Shown: one piece after another, positions 24,010 to 30,725 of the stretch | Layout of the letters: each line of letters begins with the position of its first letter | Position numbering within the stretch: the first letter of the stretch is position 1 | Source of the DNA: Loktanella sp. UBA3435 | Lineage (GTDB): Bacteria > Pseudomonadota > Alphaproteobacteria > Rhodobacterales > Rhodobacteraceae | Assembly: GCA_002378665.1 (NCBI GenBank) | Contig: DFSO01000094.1 | Location: 149,053 to 179,777 of the forward strand | DNA: 30,725 nucleotides | Reading direction: 5' to 3' | Program-made: the position numbers and the translations under genes | The notes under the pieces: model-generated | Database searches by the model: none | What the model saw: only the letters and a program-made list of their open reading frames with translations | Told to the model about the DNA's origin: nothing

Positions 24010-25245
24010 ATGCAGATGCTTATCACTTTCGGCGCGCTGTTTCTGTCAGTCGCGATGTTGCAACTCTCGTCGGGGGGCGTGGGGCCACTTGATGCGCTGA
24101 CGGGATTGGCCAACGGGTTTAGCCAAGGCGAGGTTGGCTTCTTAGGATCTGCGCATTTCTTTGGCTTTTTCATCGGTTGCTGGTGGGCGCCGCGCCTGAT
24201 GGGCAACGTTGGCCATAGCCGCGCCTATGCGACGTTCACGGCGATGGGGGCCATCGGATTGGCCGCCCACGTGACTGTTACGGATCCGATCTGGTGGGCG
24301 TTTTTCCGCATCGCGTCAGGCATTTGCGTCGCGGGCTGTTATACGGTGATCGAGGCGTGGTTACAGGCCAAAGTGACCAACGAAACAAGGGGCCGCGCCA
24401 TGGGCAGCTACCGCGTGGTGGACGTCGGTGCATCATTTGTAGCACAGTTCATGATCGGTGCGTTGGCCGATATGGAAACCTATATCGCCTATAACGCGCT
24501 GACGATCTTGTGCTGTGCTGCGATTTTTCCGCTCACTTTGACGAAGGCAGAACAGCCCGCAACACCCAGCGCACCGCGCTTGCGCCCCGCTTTGGCCTGG
24601 CGTGCATCCCCTCTTGCTGTCGCAGGCGTTTTGGTAGCGGCACAATCAAGTGCAGCGTTTCGGATGGTTGGGCCGATTTACGGGCAAGAGGTTGGCCTGC
24701 AAGCCAGCCAGATCGGTTATTTTCTAGCCGCATACGTCGCAGGCGGCGCCTTGGCGCAATATCCCGTGGGCTGGCTTGCGGATAAATTTGACCGGCGTTG
24801 GGTGCTGATTTGGCTGTCAGTTGCGGCGATTATCGCTTGCATCGTGACCGTGGCCTCGGCGGGAATGGGGACTTGGGCCGTGATGGCGGCCGCCACATTT
24901 TTTGGACTCACGACGTTCCCAGTTTATTCGGTCGCAACCGCGCACGCCCATGACTTCATCTCAGACGAAGAACGGATCGAACTCTCGGCAGCGCTCATGT
25001 TTTTCTATGCGGTAGGAGCGATTGCAGCGCCCTATGTCTCGTCAAAATTGATGTCCGGTTTTGGCGCAGGCGCACTTTTCACGTTCATCTCGGTGGGACA
25101 TTTGCTGCTTGTCATCTTTGGCCTGATGCGGATGCGGGTGCGGAGCGCACCTGTCACGCGGACGCGCTATATTTACGCGCCGCGCACCAGTTTTATCGTG
25201 GGGCGGCTGCTAGGGCGCAGTCGCAACCGTGATCAGAACGAATAG
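24010..25245 (+). CDS. MFS transporter, YcaD-like
   Basis: A 411-residue major facilitator with about 12 membrane helices. The loop 2-3 signature is weak, but the second-half counterpart GWLADKFDRRWV and the segment RIASGICVAGCYTVIEAWLQAKVTNETRGRAMG cut here resemble the UMF1/YcaD group: the EAWL motif in helix 4 is characteristic. The C-terminus is basic and Arg-rich (GRLLGRSRNRDQNE). Substrate unknown. A second ATG at 24016 is also possible. The end overlaps the convergent outer-membrane protein gene by 13 bases. Confidence 0.84.
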   Translation: MQMLITFGALFLSVAMLQLSSGGVGPLDALTGLANGFSQGEVGFLGSAHFFGFFIGCWWAPRLMGNVGHSRAYATFTAMGAIGLAAHVTVTDPIWWAFFRIASGICVAGCYTVIEAWLQAKVTNETRGRAMGSYRVVDVGASFVAQFMIGALADMETYIAYNALTILCCAAIFPLTLTKAEQPATPSAPRLRPALAWRASPLAVAGVLVAAQSSAAFRMVGPIYGQEVGLQASQIGYFLAAYVAGGALAQYPVGWLADKFDRRWVLIWLSVAAIIACIVTVASAGMGTWAVMAAATFFGLTTFPVYSVATAHAHDFISDEERIELSAALMFFYAVGAIAAPYVSSKLMSGFGAGALFTFISVGHLLLVIFGLMRMRVRSAPVTRTRYIYAPRTSFIVGRLLGRSRNRDQNE

Positions 25246-25694
25246 ATCGCAGCGATACGACCTGTCGTGGCATCGACGCCATCATCACCCATCACATCAC
25301 GGATCACTTCGCCGCGTAGATCAAGCGCGTTGCTGATTTGAGTCTGAACGCCAAGGCCAAAGTTGAAGCCAGTAAAGTCACCAGCGTCACCCGAAAAACT
25401 GGTACCGCCGATAGACGCAAGCGCAGTCAGCGTGCCAAAATCATAACCGCCCAAAAGACGCAAACGCGCGGTGTCATAGTCACCGCCAAGAACGGCCGAC
25501 GCACCATATTCGACTTCGCCGCCAAGCGTCATCATGCCCAAATCATAGGTCGCGCCGCCTAGCAGCGTCGCCACGGTTTGGCTGTTGTCATTATCCGCAA
25601 CGCCGAAGTCAAACGAAACGCCTGCGTAGGTGTCTTGTGCATGTGCGGTGCTACCCAACAGGGCAACCGCGATTGCGATTGGTGTGATTTTCAT
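25233..25694 (-). CDS. Small outer-membrane beta-barrel protein
   Basis: About 153 residues. A signal peptide (MKITPIAIAVALLGSTAHA) precedes alternating polar/apolar strands of eight to ten residues (GVSFDFGVA, LGGATYDLG, LGGEVEYGA, ARLRLLGGYDFG), and the protein ends in an aromatic Phe after IAAIYS, the signal for outer-membrane insertion. This is a small barrel of the OmpA/OprF N-domain or porin-like type, with no visible function. ATG 25694 has GAGG upstream; the ATG at 25706 lies in that ribosome site. Confidence 0.78.
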   Translation of the reverse strand: MKITPIAIAVALLGSTAHAQDTYAGVSFDFGVADNDNSQTVATLLGGATYDLGMMTLGGEVEYGASAVLGGDYDTARLRLLGGYDFGTLTALASIGGTSFSGDAGDFTGFNFGLGVQTQISNALDLRGEVIRDVMGDDGVDATTGRIAAIYSF

Positions 25695-25753
25695 GGTTTG
25701 CCTCATTTTGTTGCTCGATTTTCCCTGATTCTACGTCTTTTGCGCATGTTTTT

Positions 25754-25774
25754 CTAGCCTCAAACACGGGCTAG
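25754..25774. repeat. Short inverted repeat between divergent OMP and metG genes
   Basis: CTAGCC (25754-25759) and GGCTAG (25769-25774) are exact inverted copies nine bases apart, midway between the outer-membrane protein start (25694) and the metG start (25833). No T-run follows on either strand, so it is not a terminator. It could be an operator half-site pair. Confidence 0.3.
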
Positions 25775-25832
25775 TCTGGCAACCAGCGAAAACCCCCGCT
25801 AGAACGGCAGGAACTTCAGAAGGAACCACGCA

Positions 25833-27545
25833 ATGGCCCGCCATCTCATCACTTCCGCGATCCCTTACATTAACGGGATCAAGCATCTTGGGAACCTTGT
25901 GGGAAGCCAGCTTCCTGCGGACCTTTACGCGCGGTATTTGCGGGGGCGTGGGCACGAGGTTTTGTTCCTTTGCGCCACCGACGAGCATGGCACGCCTGCG
26001 GAATTGGCCGCGGCCAAAGCGGGCAAACCTGTGGCTGATTACTGTGCTGAAATGCATGATGTTCAGGCGGAAATAGCGAAAGGCTTCAAGCTGTCGTTTG
26101 ATCACTTTGGCCGCTCGTCCAGCCCACAAAACCATGCGCTGACCCAAGCATTTGCGGGCCGTTTGGCAGAGATGGGCCTGATCCGCGAAGTCGTTGAAGA
26201 GCAAGTCTACTCAAACGCCGATGGTCGTTTTCTACCAGACCGCTACATCGAGGGCACCTGCCCGAATTGCGGCTTTGATAGTGCCCGCGGCGACCAATGT
26301 GACAATTGTACCAAACAACTTGATCCGACTGATTTGATTGACGCGCGCTCCACGATTTCAGGCTCCACCGATCTGGAAGTGCGCGAGACCAAGCACCTTT
26401 ACCTGCGCCAATCCGAGCTAAAGGGCGATATCGCCGACTGGATCGGGTCCAAGGTGGATTGGCCGATCCTGACCACGTCAATTGCCAAAAAATGGCTCAC
26501 CGACGGCGACGGATTGCAAGACCGCGGCATCACCCGTGACCTTGATTGGGGTATCCCCGTCAAAAAAGGTGCCGACGATTGGCCGGGCATGGAAGGCAAA
26601 GTTTTCTACGTTTGGTTCGACGCCCCGATTGAATATATTGCCTGCGCACAAGAGTGGGTTGATGCGGGCAAAGGTACCGATTGGGAACGCTGGTGGCGGA
26701 CCGATAAGGGTGCTGGCGACGTGACCTACACGCAGTTTATGGGCAAAGATAACGTTCCATTTCATACACTTAGCTTTCCCGCGACCATCATGGGCGTGCA
26801 GCAGGATTGGAAGCTTGTCGATTACATCAAGTCATTCAACTACCTCAATTATGATGGCGGTCAGTTCAGCACATCGCGCGGACGCGGTGTATTTATGGAC
26901 CAAGCGCTCGAGATTTTACCCTCCGATTATTGGCGGTGGTGGTTGTTGTCACATGCCCCAGAATCCTCTGATGCAGAGTTCACATGGGAGAATTTCCAGA
27001 CTGACGTGAACAAAGACTTGGCTGATGTTCTGGGTAACTTTGTAAGCAGGATCACGAAGTTTTGCAGGTCCAAGTTTAGCGAAGCCGTTCCCGAAGGCCC
27101 CGCTTATGGCCCCGCAGAAGAAGCACTGATTGCTGATTTGGCGGCCAAGCTTGCAGAATACGAAAGCCATATGGACGCGATGGAAGTCCGCAAGTCTGCC
27201 GCAGACCTGCGCGCGATCTGGGTCTTGGGCAACGAGTATTTGCAGTCCGTCGCACCTTGGACGACATTCAAGACCGATCCAGAACAGGCCGCAATGCAGG
27301 TGCGCATGGGCCTCAATCTTTGCCGACTTTATGGGGTGCTCTCGTCGCCGTTTATCCCCGATGCCAGTGCCGACATTCTGGCAGCGATGAATGCGTCTGA
27401 TGCCGAATGGCCAAATGGTATCGCGGCTGCGGTCAGCACATTGCAAGCGGGTCACGCGTTTCAGGTGCCCGAAATCACGTTCCGCAAAATCACTGATGAC
27501 GAGCGGACGGAGTGGGCGGAAAAGTTTGCGGGCACCCGCGACTAA
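25833..27545 (+). CDS. metG: Methionyl-tRNA synthetase
   Basis: A 570-residue class I synthetase that charges tRNA-Met in the cytoplasm. The N-terminal Rossmann HIGH-like site is in YINGIKHLGNL (His-Leu-Gly-Asn), a zinc knuckle CPNCGFDSARGDQCDNC is present in the connective domain, and the anticodon-binding helical domain follows. The KMSKS site is replaced by QFSTS (344-348), so both lysines of the usual motif are absent. The C-terminal tRNA-binding/dimerisation domain of E. coli MetRS is missing, as in many alphaproteobacteria. AAGGAA just upstream supports ATG 25833. Confidence 0.93.
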   Translation: MARHLITSAIPYINGIKHLGNLVGSQLPADLYARYLRGRGHEVLFLCATDEHGTPAELAAAKAGKPVADYCAEMHDVQAEIAKGFKLSFDHFGRSSSPQNHALTQAFAGRLAEMGLIREVVEEQVYSNADGRFLPDRYIEGTCPNCGFDSARGDQCDNCTKQLDPTDLIDARSTISGSTDLEVRETKHLYLRQSELKGDIADWIGSKVDWPILTTSIAKKWLTDGDGLQDRGITRDLDWGIPVKKGADDWPGMEGKVFYVWFDAPIEYIACAQEWVDAGKGTDWERWWRTDKGAGDVTYTQFMGKDNVPFHTLSFPATIMGVQQDWKLVDYIKSFNYLNYDGGQFSTSRGRGVFMDQALEILPSDYWRWWLLSHAPESSDAEFTWENFQTDVNKDLADVLGNFVSRITKFCRSKFSEAVPEGPAYGPAEEALIADLAAKLAEYESHMDAMEVRKSAADLRAIWVLGNEYLQSVAPWTTFKTDPEQAAMQVRMGLNLCRLYGVLSSPFIPDASADILAAMNASDAEWPNGIAAAVSTLQAGHAFQVPEITFRKITDDERTEWAEKFAGTRD

Positions 27546-27629
27546 GTCAATTTCAGAATGTGTTATTGGATAGCAGGCCGCTTGTGTTAATGTGTTAACG
27601 ATTAAGTTAACTAATGAATGAGTGACCCG

Positions 27630-28427
27630 ATGAAGACTTTGATTTCCGCCGCTGCGCTGTCCTTTATGACGTTGTCTGGGGCCGCCTCGGCTGCGACCTG
27701 TGGCAATGACGCAAGCGGCTTTAACACTTGGAAGCAACAATTTGCCGCTGAAGCGGCAAATGCAGGCGTCGGCCAGCGCGGATTGGATGCACTCGCCAAC
27801 ACATCCTATGCGACCCGCACGATCAGCGCGGACCGCAACCAAAAATCGTTCCGCTACGAATTGGCTGACTTTATGCGCATCCGTGGCGCCGATACTATTG
27901 TCGCGCAAGGCCGACGTAAAATCGCGGGGAACCCCACATTTTATGCGTCCCTTGAGGCCGCTTATGGTGTGCCTGCTGCTGTTATCGTTGCGATACACGG
28001 CATGGAAACCGGTTTCGGGAACTTTATGGGCGACGCAAATGTGGTGTCCGCGATCTCAACTCTTGCATATGATTGCCGCCGCTCTGACTTTTTCAGTGGC
28101 CATGCTATGGCCGCGTTGAAGCTGGTTGATCGTGGTAGCCTTTCGTCCAACACTGTGGGCGCGATGCATGGTGAGGTTGGACATACACAATTCCTGCCCG
28201 GCAATGTCCTTCAATACGGCGTTGACGGCGACGGGAACGGCGTCGTTGATCTGACGAACCTCACTGATAGTCTGGCTTCTACCGCCAACTTTTTGCGCCA
28301 AAAAGGCTGGCGTCCGGGCGTAGGGTACCAAGAGGGCCAACCAAACTTCGCAGTCATCCAAGAATGGAATGCTGCAGGCGTTTACCAAAAGGCGATCGCA
28401 ATTATGGCTGGACGGATTGAAGGCTGA
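27630..28427 (+). CDS. Lytic murein transglycosylase, MltB-like (SLT_2/GH103)
   Basis: About 265 residues. A signal peptide (MKTLISAAALSFMTLSGAASA) is followed by an MltB-type lysozyme-like domain. Catalytic Glu126 lies in HGMETGFG, and HTQFLPGNVLQYGVDGDGNG is the conserved substrate-groove stretch with an Asp-rich, EF-like calcium site, as in Slt35. It cleaves peptidoglycan to anhydromuropeptides in the periplasm; being without a lipobox it is probably soluble. ATG 27618 also fits the frame, but ATG 27630 gives the canonical signal peptide. It follows metG at 84 bases. Confidence 0.85.
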   Translation: MKTLISAAALSFMTLSGAASAATCGNDASGFNTWKQQFAAEAANAGVGQRGLDALANTSYATRTISADRNQKSFRYELADFMRIRGADTIVAQGRRKIAGNPTFYASLEAAYGVPAAVIVAIHGMETGFGNFMGDANVVSAISTLAYDCRRSDFFSGHAMAALKLVDRGSLSSNTVGAMHGEVGHTQFLPGNVLQYGVDGDGNGVVDLTNLTDSLASTANFLRQKGWRPGVGYQEGQPNFAVIQEWNAAGVYQKAIAIMAGRIEG

Positions 28428-28457
28428 AGCTAATCATTTGCGAGGCCGTGTGGTTCA

Positions 28458-30725
28458 TCATGCGGCCTGCAGTTGGCAAATCTCTCTCAGCTCTGAAATC
28501 GGCATCGGCTTACTGAAATAGAACCCTTGTAATGTATCGACGCCAATTTCGCGAAGAATGATTGCATGTTCACGGGTCTCAACCCCTTCAGCAGTGACGC
28601 CAATATCGAGCGCCCTACCCATCGCGACAATGGATTTAAGTAACTCTTTTTGCTCTGGTTTATCAAGCAACGGCATAACGAGAGCGCGGTCGATTTTGAG
28701 CCGCGCTGGGTCAAGTTGCGTTAGGCCAAGAATAGATGCACGGCCACTGCCAAAATCGTCAATTTCGATAGAAATCCCCCTATTCTCGAGCTCTATGAGC
28801 AGTCTGCGTAAGGGCACATCCAATTCGTCGATGAACACTGTTTCCAGAATTTCGAACGTCAGTTCACATTGCATGTCAGGTAAGGCCTCGAGTGCAAAGA
28901 GCAACTCCGGATCACGTAATCGCGCCAAACTGACATTCACGCTTAGTTTACGAACAAAAAAGCCGTTGCGCTCCATCGCGACAATAGCATCGCATGACTT
29001 CCGCAGTGCAATCGCATCAAGATCGCCCAAAATACCGATCGTTTCAGCGACCTCTAAAAATGCCGCAGGAGGAAGTATTCCGCGCGTTGGGTGGTTCCAG
29101 CGCAAGAGACATTCCACGCCCGACAAGGTAAAATCTGTCGCGTCGTGTTGTGTCTGGAAATAGGGTTCGAACTCATCTTCTTCAAGCGCATGCCGCAGTT
29201 CATCGGCAATCAATTTCGTAGAAATTGTTTTACGTTTGATCTTGTCATCATAGACGCAATAACGGCCGCGCCCCGTCGACTTTGCTTCGGACAATGCGAT
29301 ATTTGCGTCAGCTAACAACCCATCTATGTGCGACTCTCCGGTCTCGTCGGATGCGATTCCGATACTCGTGCCGAAACGTATGACCCTCCCATCAACGGTT
29401 TGCGGCTGATCGGCCCAACATACAATATCATGCGCAAGCTGACGTGCGCCTTCTTCATTGAGCGGCGTTAGAATCAAAAACTCATCCCCACCAAAGCGCG
29501 CAAGGAAGGTCCCTTCGGGCACGACGCATTGTAAAAACTCTGCAACAAAAACGAGCAGTTGGTTCCCGGTTCGGTAACTCGTCGTATCGTTAATTTCCTT
29601 AAAGCGGTCTAAGTCGATACTGAGAATAGACCGTGGCGCGGCATTGTCCTGAGCCATAAAAAACGTTTCAAACGCTTGACCTAACCCCCGTTCGTTTAGG
29701 TGCCCCGTCAGCGCGTCATGTGTAGCAGCATCGTAAGCGATAAGCTTTTCGCGCTCCAGCTTTGCTGCCGCTAGTTTTAAGCTTTTCGTCCGTCTGGAAA
29801 CCAAAGCGCTCAGAATGTCTGCAGTGCGCGACATCCGATACAGCAACAGACCAGATAGAATTGAAATGATCAGCGCCATCATAAGTGGGGCATCAATGGC
29901 CCATGGGCTTGCGATCTGCTTTTGGGGACGAATTTGCAACCGCCACTGTCGCCCACCAACATTTACCAAACGCGCCAATTGTGCGTCAGATTGTACGCGC
30001 ACATCTCGGCTCGGATAGCTGGTCGTCGCGAGAAATGTCTCTTTGGGTGCAAAACCCAATTCGGGTCGCGTCTCCCCCGCGTCAAAGATATCTACTTCGA
30101 CACCAAGAGGGGCAAGTTCCTGAGTGAGCCCCTCAAGAAATAGGTCAATCCGAAACACCGTGGCAATTGCGCCCTTAGGCGTTTGGTGATCGCTTTTCGC
30201 ATCATAGAGGGGAACAAAAAGTGTTGCGGCATTCATATTCGCGTGCACTTCGAAAAAACGCGACATGTGCATTTCTCTGCTATCGATAGTGCTTTGAAAA
30301 ACAGTTTTGTGCCGTCGCGAAAAAATGTCTGACCCAATTTGCGTCTGGGCATCTTTGGACATCGGCTCAAACATGACGAGCAGCGCATGGTCATTCGTGT
30401 CTGCTAAGCTACTGGGGCGGAATGGAAGATACCCATACCCTTGCCGATATGGATCCCCGTTGACCTCCTGTACAGTTTGAATCAGCGTTCCAGCAGTTGC
30501 GGTTAGGACAAGCCCAATACCTTTTATGGCTGGGAATTCTTCAAATATATGGCTTTGATCAAGGTATTTGTGAAACGCATTGCTTTGCGAGGCATTTGAC
30601 TGTTCCGCAATTTCGACAACCCTAGCAACGTCAGCCAAACCGTGCCCGATGTGAAGTAGACTATTTTCGATAATATTTGCCGCACGATCCGCCGCAAGAG
30701 CATGTCGTTCAAGATCCGCTTGGTT
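28458..30725 (-). CDS. CHASE-GGDEF-EAL cyclic-di-GMP protein (5' end beyond window)
   Basis: An open frame that runs off the right edge, so the N-terminus is missing. The first part (to about 29950) is a periplasmic CHASE sensor, with the ERHALAADRAANII start typical of that domain. One membrane helix (LMMALIISILSGLLLY) follows, then a GGDEF domain with intact RFGGDEF and no RxxD inhibitory site, and an EAL domain. The EAL triplet is Glu-Cys-Leu at 29106-29114, and the remaining phosphodiesterase residues (NVS, FEILET, IDDFGSG, KIDR, AEGVET) are present. It may thus make and/or degrade c-di-GMP in response to an extracellular ligand; the direction cannot be told from sequence. Confidence 0.86.
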   Translation of the reverse strand, partial: NQADLERHALAADRAANIIENSLLHIGHGLADVARVVEIAEQSNASQSNAFHKYLDQSHIFEEFPAIKGIGLVLTATAGTLIQTVQEVNGDPYRQGYGYLPFRPSSLADTNDHALLVMFEPMSKDAQTQIGSDIFSRRHKTVFQSTIDSREMHMSRFFEVHANMNAATLFVPLYDAKSDHQTPKGAIATVFRIDLFLEGLTQELAPLGVEVDIFDAGETRPELGFAPKETFLATTSYPSRDVRVQSDAQLARLVNVGGRQWRLQIRPQKQIASPWAIDAPLMMALIISILSGLLLYRMSRTADILSALVSRRTKSLKLAAAKLEREKLIAYDAATHDALTGHLNERGLGQAFETFFMAQDNAAPRSILSIDLDRFKEINDTTSYRTGNQLLVFVAEFLQCVVPEGTFLARFGGDEFLILTPLNEEGARQLAHDIVCWADQPQTVDGRVIRFGTSIGIASDETGESHIDGLLADANIALSEAKSTGRGRYCVYDDKIKRKTISTKLIADELRHALEEDEFEPYFQTQHDATDFTLSGVECLLRWNHPTRGILPPAAFLEVAETIGILGDLDAIALRKSCDAIVAMERNGFFVRKLSVNVSLARLRDPELLFALEALPDMQCELTFEILETVFIDELDVPLRRLLIELENRGISIEIDDFGSGRASILGLTQLDPARLKIDRALVMPLLDKPEQKELLKSIVAMGRALDIGVTAEGVETREHAIILREIGVDTLQGFYFSKPMPISELREICQLQAA

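Noticed and set aside
27587..27611. Four TTAA elements, including two GTTAAC, upstream of the lytic transglycosylase, suggesting a CtrA box (TTAA-N7-TTAA).
   Set aside because: The best pair is spaced by eight bases, not seven, and no other pair fits, so the consensus is not met.
28443..28468. AGGCCG/CGGCCT inverted repeat between the transglycosylase and the CHASE-GGDEF-EAL gene as a terminator.
   Set aside because: The stem is six bases with a long loop, it overlaps the second gene's stop codon, and no T-run is seen.

Overview
The window looks like chromosomal DNA of a marine alphaproteobacterium, most likely a Rhodobacteraceae/Roseobacter-type organism. The signs are moderately high GC, a tightly packed gene order, and a family mix typical of that group: non-pyrrolysine MttB-like methyltransferase, FrcBCA sugar importer with a ROK regulator, DUF3572 next to a PleD-like protein, DUF983 next to NUDIX, and a carnitine catabolic operon with fused carnitine dehydrogenase/thioesterase. 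The taxon is an inference from gene content. I see no rRNA, tRNA, CRISPR array, insertion sequence or phage genes.

Layout. (1) 1-6255, catabolic region: an AhpD-like carboxymuconolactone decarboxylase family gene behind a perfect 14-bp palindrome; a convergent MttB-family methyltransferase gene; a HAD phosphatase gene; and, divergent from it, a 1062-residue reductive dehalogenase fused to its own flavin/[2Fe-2S] reductase. (2) 6262-10592, sugar uptake: a ROK repressor divergent from frcB-frcC-frcA, with a strong hairpin between frcB and frcC. (3) 10665-12412, DUF3572 and a PleD-like REC-REC-GGDEF protein whose first receiver has lost its phosphorylation residues. (4) 12414-14326, a minus-strand operon of EF-hand protein, ECF sigma factor, anti-sigma-like membrane protein and Spy/CpxP-like metal sensor; the sigma gene carries a frameshift and a nonsense codon. 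(5) 14511-17357, DUF983 and NUDIX genes, then a minus-strand DMT transporter and fatty acid desaturase. (6) 17440-18300, an XRE regulator with a promoter that predicts a leaderless mRNA and a palindrome over the -10 box. (7) 18297-22304, a minus-strand carnitine operon of five genes: BKACE (dehydrocarnitine cleavage), lipocalin, small lipoprotein, fused carnitine 3-dehydrogenase/thioesterase, SDR. Every junction overlaps or is within a few bases. (8) 22422-28427, GNAT acetyltransferase, Tas-like aldo/keto reductase, MFS transporter, small outer-membrane barrel protein, metG and an MltB-like lytic transglycosylase. (9) 28458-30725, a CHASE-GGDEF-EAL protein cut by the right edge.

How they fit together. 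The carnitine operon should convert L-carnitine to dehydrocarnitine, then with acetyl-CoA to betainyl-CoA plus acetoacetate, then to glycine betaine. Two enzymes near the left end belong to corrinoid-dependent chemistries (MttB family and reductive dehalogenase). Two c-di-GMP proteins lie in the window, one a cyclase that looks phosphorylation-independent. The most notable item is the self-sufficient, apparently soluble reductive dehalogenase, an organisation known from a small set of aerobic catabolic enzymes (BhbA and NpRdhA type). I do not see a wholly new multi-gene defence or mobile system. The unusual signals are the dehalogenase, the decayed sigma factor in an otherwise intact operon, the degenerate PleD-like receiver, and the lipocalin/lipoprotein pair inside the carnitine operon.
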